Assembly (NCBI GenBank): GCA_009760885.1
Contig: CM019696.1
Span: 47,020,517-47,084,516 of the forward strand
Direction: 5' to 3'
Length of the DNA stretch: 64,000 nt
Source: Achatina immaculata
Lineage: Eukaryota; Mollusca; Gastropoda; Stylommatophora; Achatinidae
Shown here piece after piece: positions 55,994-64,000 of this stretch. A program made the position numbers and the translations under genes. Below the pieces are notes generated by a model. The model searched no databases. It saw only the letters and a list, made by a program, of their open reading frames with translations, and was not told where the DNA came from. The first letter of the stretch is position 1, and each line of letters opens with the position of its first letter.

Positions 55994-57705
55994 GACTTTC
56001 TCTGTAGCTGGCTCATGTTGTCATTTTTAATAGTTTTTAACATTTCGACTGTTATTTCATCTTCATATGCAGCTTTGTTGTTAGCCATTAGATTCACTGC
56101 TGTTTCAATTTCGTTTAATGTAATGTCATCTAGGTTGACATTTAGTTGTGGGGTTGGTAAATCGGTTTCAAGGCTTATCAGTTCTTTTGAGTGTGGTCGA
56201 TTAAGTATTTCTTGGAAGTGCTCTTTGCTTTTGGTCTTTACTTAATGTTAATAGGGTTCCAGTTTTGCTAAAGATTGGTCTTTCTTTAGGTGTAATAGTA
56301 CCCGTTAGCCTCTTTTGCATGTTATATAAAGTTTTGCTGTCTCCTGTTTTTTTTTTGCTGCTGTTTCCTCTGCTTCTTTCGCCATATTAGCTATGAATTC
56401 TCTCTTATCTCTTCTAGCTGAACTTTTTATTGTCTAGTTCTTTGTATGTTGCTTTGGCCAAATCTTTTCCAAGATCTGTCTTTACATTCAAGATGTCTAA
56501 TTTGGCTGCTCGCCTTTCATGTATATATTTTCCATGTGTTTTCTGATATCCATGCTTTTCTATTTGTTTTTGCAGTCCAGCACTTGCTTCTGCTGCTCCG
56601 ATTATGGCTGTGCTATAAGAATTCCATAATTTATCTGTATCTATCCCTCTACCTCTTGAGTGTTGCGAAATGATTGGTAAGTTCCAGATTGAAATTCCTG
56701 TTAGTATTTTCTTCCTGCAAGCTGTGGCTGTTTGTATTTCTAGGTATTGATTTCTTGTATTGGCTTTTCAGTTTTAGTCCTATTTTAGTCTTATTTTAGT
56801 CTTGTTTTCCCAACTTATCAGAGATTTTCTGAATTGCTTTCTAATACAAAAATGATTTGTTATCTAATTTCTGGTTCTATCATCTGGAGATATCCATGTT
56901 GTTTTATGGATCTCTCTGTGTGGAAACATTGTTCCTTCATTGATCATGCCGTCTGTTAGACATATTTCAATTAATCTTTCTCCATTCTGATTTACCGTGC
57001 CAGTTCTTTCTTTCCCCATTACTTTTTCGACGTCGGTGTTATCTTTCCCTACCTTAGCGTTGAAGTATCCCATGACAGTTAGGGTGTCGTGTTTAGGGAC
57101 TTTGTTAATGAGTTGTTGTAGTTGTAGTCTTTTGTTTCATCATCTACGTCGTTCGTGAGTGCATAACATCGTATGGTTGTCATTCTTCTGTGTCTTAGTT
57201 TGTATCGCGCTCTTCTTTTACGAGTGTTCAGTGGTTCTCATTCTATAAGGTTCTTTGCTGCTACATTTGACATACCTATACCCACTCCTTCTTGGTGTTT
57301 CCCATCGTCTCTGCCTGAATGTATGATTAACTGACGGCTTTACGCCGTTCTTTTCCCTGCTTCTGGCAATCACATTTCATTGATGCCCAGTACGTCTAAG
57401 TGGCATCTACCCATTTCACGGATTATTTGAACAGTTTTTGATGGTGCTGTCATTGTTCTTACATTCCATAATCCAAACTTTGTCATATATTTGGGTCCGA
57501 CGAATGCATTCTTTCGATCTTTGTCTATTTCTTCGGAGTTGGTATCCCTAACGTGTCACCCTTTACTCGGTTGGTTTTGTTGCGAGTTTCCATAACAATT
57601 TCTTTTTATTCCCACATCTAGAGTCGCCTCTAGGCGGGCCTCATGATAAGGTTGGTAACCTTACGTCAAGATCCCGATTCAGAATATGTAACGAATATGT
57701 GTTTT

Positions 57706-57850
57706 AGAAGAAGCAATAAATCACTTGTCGGAATGTAAAGAGATCACATTTTTAGGTCACCAAATTACCTGTTGAAATATATAGAGATTTTTTTTAGGAT
57801 GAGGCAATTACATACGGAGACTTTTTTTAAAAGCCCCCTAAATTACAAAA
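57706..57850. repeat. Diverged units of the 40-bp minisatellite
   Basis: GTTTTAGAAGAAGCAATAAA + TCACTTGT and two weaker versions with TTACCTGTTGAAATATATAG resemble the array at 52861-53109. This suggests the LINE landed within a once longer array. Confidence 0.7.
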
Positions 57851-58190
57851 GAAAATTAGAGCCATGTAATAACCCCTTTAAAAAAAATAGGTGACGGGAA
57901 GGGAGATGAAAACTTATACAGTTTGAACTCTCGTTTTGTACATCTCTCTCGAATGAAACTTTTAACATGTGTAAGTAGAATTATCTTTAGAGGAAAGCTC
58001 TTTGAGATCACCGTCTAGATACTGTTTTCACATGGAAATATACGACAGACGGAGACGATTACAGCACTTTTAATCTTCTCGTATGTCGCCGGGGAATGAC
58101 ATTCTACAATTACCGGGACAGGGAAGTTGATATAATATCTACAAGTACATTTTTTCTTTGTTTGTTTGCTTGTTGCGAGTTGTCTTTGTC
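57851..58190. other. Unannotated spacer
   Basis: Nothing recognised. Confidence 0.4.
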
Positions 58191-58194
58191 GAAT

Positions 58195-58605
58195 ATGTTC
58201 TAGAATTCAAAATCATGTGGCCAAGTATTCTTAGACATTTGTTACTAAATATTCTTAGACACTTATGGCCAAATATTCTTAGACGCTTAAGACCAAGTAT
58301 TCTTGGACACTTGTGACCAAGCATTCTTAGACATGTGTGACTATGTATTCTTAGACGCTTGTGACCGGGTATTCTTAGACACTTGTGACTAAGTATTCTT
58401 AGACACTTGTGACCGGGTATTCTTAGACACTTGTGACCGGGTATTTTTAGACACTTGTGACTAAGTATTCTTAGACATTTGTGACTAAGTATTCCTATAC
58501 ACTTGTGACTAAGAATTCTTAGACATTTGTGACTAAGTATTCCTAGACACTTGTGACCAAGAATTCTTAGACATGTGTGACTAAGTATTCTTAGACAGAG
58601 TTAGA
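58195..58605. repeat. Minisatellite, 24-bp unit, about 16 copies
   Basis: The unit is TTCTTAGACACTTGTGACTA + AGTA with CCGGGTA, CCAAGTA and ATGTGTGA variants. Confidence 0.93.
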
Positions 58606-58694
58606 CAGTGTCGTGTTCTTTCACAGGGAGGCTGCTGCTAGTCTTACCTGGGTCCGTGGTTAGATTCAATCTATTTTCTTTTTTCACTATTTTG

Positions 58695-59450
58695 TTTACT
58701 CTCTCGTCTACAGTACTTTATCCACTGTATTTCTTCTCTCTCTCGTCTACAGTACTTTATCCACTGTATTTCTTCTCTCTCTCGTCTACAGTACTTTATC
58801 CACTGTATTTCTTCTCTCTCTTTTCTACGGTACTTTATCCACTGTATTTCTTCTCTCTCTTTTCTACAGTACTTTATCCACTGTATTTCTTCTCTCTCTT
58901 TTCTACAGTACTTTATCCACTGTATTTCTTCTCTCTCTTTTCTACAGTACTTTATCCACTGTATTTCTTCTCTCTTTTCTACAGTACTTTATCCACTGTA
59001 TTTCTTCTCTCTCTCTTTTCTACAATACTTTATCCACTGTATTTCTTCTCTCTCTCTCTTTTCTACAATACTTTATCCACTGTATTTCTTCTCTCTCTTT
59101 TCTACAGTACTTTATCCACTGTATTTCTTCTCTCTCTTTTCTACAGTACTTTATCCACTGTATTTCTCTCTCTCTTTTCTACAGTACTTTATCCACTGTA
59201 TTTCTTCTCTCTCTTTTCTACAGTACTTTTTCTTCTCTCTCTTTTCTACAGTACTTTATCCACTGTATTTCTTCTCTCTCTTTTTTCTACAGTACTTTAT
59301 CCACTATATTTCTTCTCTCTCTTTTCTACAGTACTTTATCCACTATATTTCTTCTCTCTCTTTTCTACAGTACTTTATCCACTATATTTCTTCTCTCTCT
59401 TTTCTACAGTACTTTATCCACTATATTTTCTTTCTTGTCTACAGCACTTT
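58695..59450. repeat. Minisatellite, 39-bp unit, about 19 copies
   Basis: The unit is CTCTCTCTTTTCTACAGTAC + TTTATCCACTGTATTTCTT. Every unit has a pyrimidine tract ending in CTACAG. The 13-residue translation STVLYPLYFFSLF repeats for 283 residues and is an artefact of the 39-bp period. One unit near 59220-59240 has lost TTATCCACTGTA. Confidence 0.97.
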
Positions 59451-60105
59451 AACCACTAGTTAAGGCTAATCAGACACTCTATGCTCTATCACTTCACTAT
59501 CCTCAAGCGTCGTCGTCTCTTATCTGGCAAATGTATACTCCTGGACCATTTCGAAAAATCTATTAAGTGCATGTAAGGCAATCCTGCCATGTCTTAGAGG
59601 CACATAGGGACATGGTGTTAGTGCATGTGGGTAAAATTTATTCATGTTAATAAAACTTTCGTTCTATAACATGTTGCTATATGTGTCCGAACGTGCAAAA
59701 CCAGTAACAGAAGATGGCGAATGCACCTATCATTCATTTATTTACAGGTTGTCTGAAAATTATCTTTGCATCTCTGACAAGAAATGGTGCAGTGTAAACG
59801 AGATTTCGGCTCCTGGCTGGATATCTGGACTCAGGTCTTTTTAAACTTCTCGTCAGCTTTCTCTTTATAACGCTTTCCCTTTTATCTGCTATTCTCTTCT
59901 TATATTCTGTTTATTAGTCCATTACCCGTGGCTTTCCGTGTTTTTTTTTTCCTAAAAACTATCTCTAATCTCTACCCGGCCGTCTTCCACGCTTGGCTGC
60001 TTCTCTCGCTCTTCTAATTTCCAGTTCCATCTGTGGCCGGTTTTCTAACAGAGCAAATCTGAGATAAGTTTTCCTGCATGTATTTATATGATTATTTAGC
60101 TTTCT
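59451..60105. other. Unannotated region
   Basis: No gene recognised. The part after about 59830 may be untranslated sequence of a Penelope-like element, judging from the motif that follows. Confidence 0.4.
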
Positions 60106-60108
60106 CTG

Positions 60109-60145
60109 TTTGCCTTTGATAAAGGTGTTTTTGCCGAAATATTGG
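60109..60145 (+). other. Penelope-like 3' end motif (possible decayed hammerhead)
   Basis: CCTTTGATAAAGGTGTTTTT followed by GCCGAAATATTGG has the TGATAA-stem-GAAA layout of the other copies. It is followed by CAGTTTCAGTGTCTAT. Confidence 0.4.
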
Positions 60146-60395
60146 ATTGTTGTTTTATTTTCATAACAGTTTCAGTGTCTATATCTTTGTTGCTACTTTT
60201 CCCCTTCTTTCCTCCACCTTTTTTCTATCTGTTGTGTAAGACAGCACCATAAACCTCCAGCATAACTCTGATATTAAATGAACACGCATTTTGCAAATTA
60301 TTTTCGGACACCTTGTAGACACATACAAATATCTAAAGCCATTGCTCGTAGTATTTCTCACTTAGTTCTTGCAAATTTTCCCAGATTATTCTACT
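60146..60395. other. Unannotated spacer
   Basis: Nothing further recognised. Confidence 0.35.

Positions 60396-60396
<1 letters not shown>

Positions 60397-60451
<55 letters not shown>
60397..60451. repeat. (TC)n microsatellite
   Basis: About 26 TC dinucleotides; on the minus strand it is the (GA)n tail of the adjacent LINE B copy. Confidence 0.97.
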
Positions 60452-60453
<2 letters not shown>

Positions 60454-60935
60454 CCTTAAGTGCCCAGAGCACATGGGGCTTCCGCAAGGATTTTCCACAA
60501 ATGCCTGTCCTTCGCCTTTTTCTGCTCTTGCCCATGTGAGCCCTCTATTGCTCAACATCCTTTCTGTTGTTCTTCTCCATGTCTCTTTTGGTCTACCCTT
60601 ACTTCTGCTCCTCTGTGGTGTCCATCTTAGTGCTGTTTTTGGTAGTGTTATCAGTCATTCGGAGCACATGTCCCAACCATCGCCAGCGTCTTTCCTCAAT
60701 AATTACTGTCAGTGGCTTCATCTGCATCTCTGCGAACAAGACGTTATTTCTTATGGTGTTTGGCCAAAATATTTGTCTAATTCTTCGTAAACATTTAGTC
60801 TGGAAAGAATTCAACTTGTTTTCTATGGTTTTGGTGATTTTCCAGCATTTACTTCCATGGAGTAGTACACTTAGAACATTACTCTTAAATATCCTGATTT
60901 TCATATCTATGCTTAGTTTTTTTTTTTGATTTCCA
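60452..60935 (-). mobile_element. LINE family B, 5'-truncated
   Basis: The minus strand reads LSIDMKIRIFKSNVLSVLLH, GSKCWKITKTIENKLNSFQT, KCLRRIRQIFWPNTIRNNVL and TVIIEERRWRWLGHVLRMTD, then, after frame shifts, WARAEKGEGQAF and the GTGCTCTGGGCACTTAAGGTTC-type end, cut here to fit. The last 300 bp match 53548-53849. The break with LINE B lies near 60935, where unrelated sequence begins. Confidence 0.88.
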
Positions 60936-61315
60936 TATAGTCTGCAGCATTGCAAACCAGGCTATTTTCTTCTCCTTCTGGTTTCATTACTCTCTGTCTG
61001 GTTGTATCTAAAATTATAGCGTTCTTCCTGATCTTTATACCTTGTCCGGGCTGTTGACCATTTTTTGTTTGTTCGTTTGTTCTTCTAATCTTCATTTTAT
61101 TTTCTACTTTTTTCTTTCCCTATTGTTGTTATTGCAGTCGCTGTATCTCGTTGTTATGCGAGCATGATGTACAAGTGTTTGGCAGATGATGGCGTGGAGA
61201 TGTTGGAAGACAAGCCTGGTGTTTGACTAGGACTGAGTGCTTTAAAGTAGCTAGTTTGAAGATTCACCGAGGGTGGGGGGGGGGGTCCCAAAAAAAGGCA
61301 ACGCTTGTAAGGAAG
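60936..61315. other. Unassigned sequence
   Basis: The minus strand is open for about 60 residues (RRTNEQTKNGQQPGQGIKIR..) but is not recognised. G10 run near 61276. Confidence 0.35.
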
Positions 61316-61412
61316 TACCAACACCATGGGGAACCACCAACACCATGGGGAACCACCAACACCATGGGGAACCACCAACACCATGGGGAACCACCAACAC
61401 CATGGGGAACCA
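61316..61412. repeat. Minisatellite, 19-bp unit, 5 copies
   Basis: The unit is ACCATGGGGAACCACCAAC, identical in each copy. The frame rotates, so three translations (TPWGTTNTMGNHQHHGEPP) appear. Confidence 0.97.
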
Positions 61413-61680
61413 CACTGGGAGGGGAGGGGTCCTTGCTCTGTTAGTCAGGCTCAGGCACTCCCTAGGAGCACCAGCTAGGAGGAGGGATGTGATCTTGGGG
61501 CTTCCCATGGGCGCTGAGAGCCGTGACATCGTTCTGACATCGATAACTTTCTCCTTTCATCTACCCACATATATCATTATCTGTTTCATTTTTGTTCTTT
61601 ACCTTCTTTCGTATCTTCCTCTTAAGTTTCTCGTATTTTCTGCCACTTACCCCCTCCCCGCCCCCCAACAAAGTTTATTT
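61413..61680. other. Unannotated spacer
   Basis: Nothing recognised. Confidence 0.35.
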
Positions 61681-61684
61681 TCCT

Positions 61685-62600
61685 TCTTTCGTCTTTATTC
61701 TTTTGTATACCTCTTTATTCTTCCTTCTTTTGTATGCCTCTTTATTCTTCCTCCTTTTGTTTACATCTTTCTTCTTTTGTTTACATCTTTCTTCTTCCTT
61801 CTTTTGTTTACTTACGTCTTTCTTCTTCCTTCTTTTGTTTACATCTTTCTTCTTCCTTCTTTTGTTTACATCTTTCTTCTTCCTTCTTTTGTTTACATCT
61901 TTCTTCTTCCTTCTTTTGTTTACATCTTTCTTCTTCCTTCTTTTGTTTACATCTTTCTTCTTCCTTCTTTTGTTTACATCTTTCTTCTTCCTTCTTTTAT
62001 ATACCTCGTGTATACCTCTTTCTTCTTCCTTCTTTTTTATACATCTTTCTTCTCTCTTCTTTTGTATACCTCTTTCTTCTCCCTTCTTTTGTATACCTCT
62101 TTTTCTTCCTTCTTTTGTATACATCTTTCTTCTTCCTTCTTTTGTATACCTCTTTCTTCTTCCTTCTTTTATATACCTCTTTCTTCTTCCTTCTTTTGTA
62201 TACCTCTTTCTTCTCCCTTCTTTTGTATACCTCTTTTTCTTCCTTCTTTTGTATACATCTTTCTTCTTCCTTCTTTTGTATACCTCTTTCTTCTTCCTTC
62301 TTTTATATACCTCTTTCTTCTTCCTTCTTTTGTATACCTCTTTCTTCTCCCTTCTTTTGTATACCTCTTTCTTCTCCCTTCTTTTGTATACCTCTTTCTT
62401 CTTCCTTCTTTTGTATACCTCTTTCTTCTCCCTTCTTTTGTATACCTCTTTCTTCTTCCTTCTTTTATATACCTCTTTCTTCTTCCTTCTTTTATATACG
62501 TCCTTCTTCTTCCTTATTTTGTATACTTCTTTCTTCTTCTTTCTTTTGTATACCTCTTTCCTCTTCCTTCTTTTGTATGCATCCTACTTCTTCTTCTTCT
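61685..62600. repeat. Minisatellite, 27-bp unit, about 34 copies
   Basis: The unit is CTCTTTCTTCTTCCTTCTTT + TGTATAC. The left third has TTTACAT in place of ATACCTC. A five-unit block (134 bp) starting at 62097 recurs at 62231. The very long Phe/Ser/Leu frames, up to 477 residues, are artefacts of the 27-bp period. Confidence 0.97.
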
Positions 62601-63575
62601 TTTTTCCGTTTCTCTCATTAAAGGTTTTCGTCATCCAATTCTCATTTTCTCTTGGTTCTTTAATCTTTTTTTTCCCTACACTCTCGTCTTCCTCCTCCGC
62701 CGTTGATGCTTCCGTCTGTTGCCTCTTGATGGTGCCCATTTAATTTTCTCTAACGACGACCCGGATCTGCCCTTCCTGTGCATCCGTTTGACCAATTTTT
62801 GTTTTTTTTTTAAAACGAAATCTCGTTAACAGCTTAGAAAATTAGCTGCATATTTTGCGGGGAAAGTCGGTAATTGTTTGACCCTGACGTCGTTTGCCGA
62901 ATCTCGCCGGCCAGGATCACACTGGCCGCCATGTTTGACTCCCTATCTTGCGGAGATAGCTGTTGATTAAGCCAGATCTGAGATTACTGATACGCTCTGT
63001 TTGAACTTCTGGGGATTTCTAAATGAGCTTTTGATTAGGCAGGGAGGCCATGGCGAGGGTTAGGTTGTTTTCATACCTCGAGTGAGCAGAAAATGAAAGT
63101 TCTGTCTGAGTGCTTGCTGGAAATCCGTTTTAAAAATAAAGGAAATTACGAAGGGTCTTTTTTTTAAGGTCCTTCTTGTCTTTACAAATAAGAAGGCTAA
63201 GTGGCTATTTCTGCGCACACACACACACAAATCTGTTTGTATTGGACTATCCCCAAAAATCTCAGCGTGGAGTAGATTATACTGGAATGGCTTGAATGTT
63301 GCAAGTGTTTTCTGAATGTTGCTGGTTCTGTTTCTTCTTCATGGTTGCGCGTGGTTGTTCAGTGTGAGGCTCAGTCGAACCGACGGCAACGGGGCCACTG
63401 AGGCTACAGGTGTTCGATTCAGTGTTAGCAGCTGTCGTGTACCTGTCTATGAGGGTTATCAGTTGTGCTACGGAGTGCTTGCGTTGAGACTGAGGTCCCT
63501 CTCAAAAAGATGAGATTGGAGCATTGTGGGCTTGTTACTGGAACACACATGATGGTTTGAAAACATCTTCTGCCT
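62601..63575. other. Unannotated region
   Basis: About 1 kb without recognisable genes. A short (AC)n run lies at 63214-63228. The 65-residue frame at 63316-63513 has no family signature. Confidence 0.45.
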
Positions 63576-63582
63576 TTTTAAT

Positions 63583-63690
63583 ATTGGTTGGTTGGTTGGT
63601 TGGTTGGTTGGTTGGTTGGTTGTTGGTTGGTTGGTTGGTTGGTTGGTTGGTTGGTTGGTTGGTTGGTTGGTTGGTTGGTTGGTTAGTTGG

Positions 63691-63720
<30 letters not shown>
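63583..63720. repeat. (GGTT)n then (GCTT)n microsatellite
   Basis: About 25 GGTT units with one missing base, then six GCTT units. Confidence 0.97.
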
Positions 63721-63723
<3 letters not shown>

Positions 63724-64000
63724 AGTTGGTTGCTTGTGAGTTGGTTGTTTGGTTGTTAGGGTTGTTGATGGGTGCTTTGTTAGTTGTTAAGGCTACTGGT
63801 GGCTGGTTGGTTGGATGTTAGGGTTGTTGGTGGTTTGCTTGGTTGATTAGTATGGCTATTAATGAGTTATCTTGTTGGTGGTGTGCTGGTTAATTAGTAG
63901 AATTGTTAGTGGGTTGCCTCGTTGGCTTTTTAAAGTTGTTGGTGTGTTGCTAGGCTGATTATTAAAGTTTTTGGTGTGTTGCTTGATAGGTTATTAAAGA
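63721..64000. repeat. Degenerate GT-rich repeat
   Basis: GGTTGTTAGGGTTGTTGGTG-like units with TTATTAAAG interruptions, on a loose period of roughly 50-60 bp. It looks like a decayed extension of the GGTT array and runs off the window. Confidence 0.6.

Larger units (their letters stand above)
53131..57697 (-). mobile_element. LINE family A, near full length, with nested insertions
   Basis: TGTGTTTT at 53123-53130 and 57698-57705 may be the target duplication. Reading the minus strand from 57697: 5'UTR to about 57500, then endonuclease with MGYFNAKVGKDNTDVEKVMG (57073 downward), a linker with HFQEILNRPHSKELISLETD and LPTPQLNVNLDDITLNEIE. RT follows: IPKKGNLSDCNNWRGVPLLP (55540), FIDFKKTFDSTHRDSLWRIL (motif A, 55320-55250), then after a foreign block CFILSPLLFGIAIDLIMKKC (54290) and LEDLDFADDVTLISDN (54190, catalytic FADD). 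The post-RT region runs to 53210 and the 3' end CATGTAAGA-like lies at 53135. Stops and insertions make it inactive. Without insertions it would be about 3.1 kb. Confidence 0.88.

Noticed and set aside
58608..59459. 283-residue membrane-like protein
   Set aside because: 39-bp repeat translation; hydrophobicity follows from the pyrimidine tract.
61273..62743. 477-, 383- and 295-residue Phe/Ser/Leu-rich proteins resembling multi-pass membrane proteins
   Set aside because: All three plus frames and a Lys/Arg-rich minus frame are open over the 27-bp array, as expected from low-complexity DNA without stops.

Overview
The window is non-coding nuclear DNA from a metazoan. No host gene was recognised. 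The organism is probably a lophotrochozoan and perhaps a mollusc, but that rests only on the mix of repeats: endonuclease-type non-LTR retrotransposons with short tandem-repeat tails, tRNA-derived SINEs, Penelope-like, mariner, hAT and piggyBac-type elements, and extreme minisatellite density. It should be confirmed by database search. Nothing bacterial, organellar or ribosomal was seen. Almost every open reading frame is either a transposon remnant or a tandem repeat whose unit length is a multiple of three.

Layout. 1-6 kb: two small minisatellites, a LINE 3' end and a Penelope-like element on the minus strand. 6-11.5 kb: 42-, 33- and 45-bp minisatellites, and a TATAAATGGG array split by a LINE whose 5' half is inverted relative to its 3' half. 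11.9-15 kb: a 1.6 kb segment duplicated in tandem, each copy carrying a 36-bp minisatellite. 15-21 kb: five more minisatellites, a SINE, a LINE fragment and a complete but decayed mariner. 21-32 kb: LINE insertions, a second Penelope-like copy, SINEs and a long GTT-rich minisatellite. 32-45 kb: LINE fragments, including one whose reading frame has expanded into a 31-bp minisatellite; a hAT element with an 8-bp target duplication and its own internal minisatellite. 45-53 kb: a possible LTR or promoter, a LINE, then a 2.2 kb minisatellite with higher-order structure. 53-57.7 kb: a near full-length LINE on the minus strand, itself hit by another LINE (15-bp target duplication), by a piggyBac-like element at TTAA and by an unidentified block. 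58-64 kb: 24-, 39-, 19- and 27-bp arrays, a LINE fragment and a GGTT array.

LINE family letters A-G are labels for this window only. A has an ATAAGAT-rich 3' end. B ends in GGCACTTAAGGTTC. C has a CR1/L2-type C-terminus. D ends in a C2H2 finger. E ends in CSNGTTED or a close match. F ends in a KDRxLWRS-like motif. G has a DREMWREF motif. Only similarities visible by eye were used, so family and clade names are inferences.

The main theme is the link between retrotransposons and tandem repeats. LINE 3' ends repeatedly stop at microsatellites, several LINEs sit inside minisatellite arrays, and at least two minisatellites arose from transposon sequence. No new protein-based system was found.
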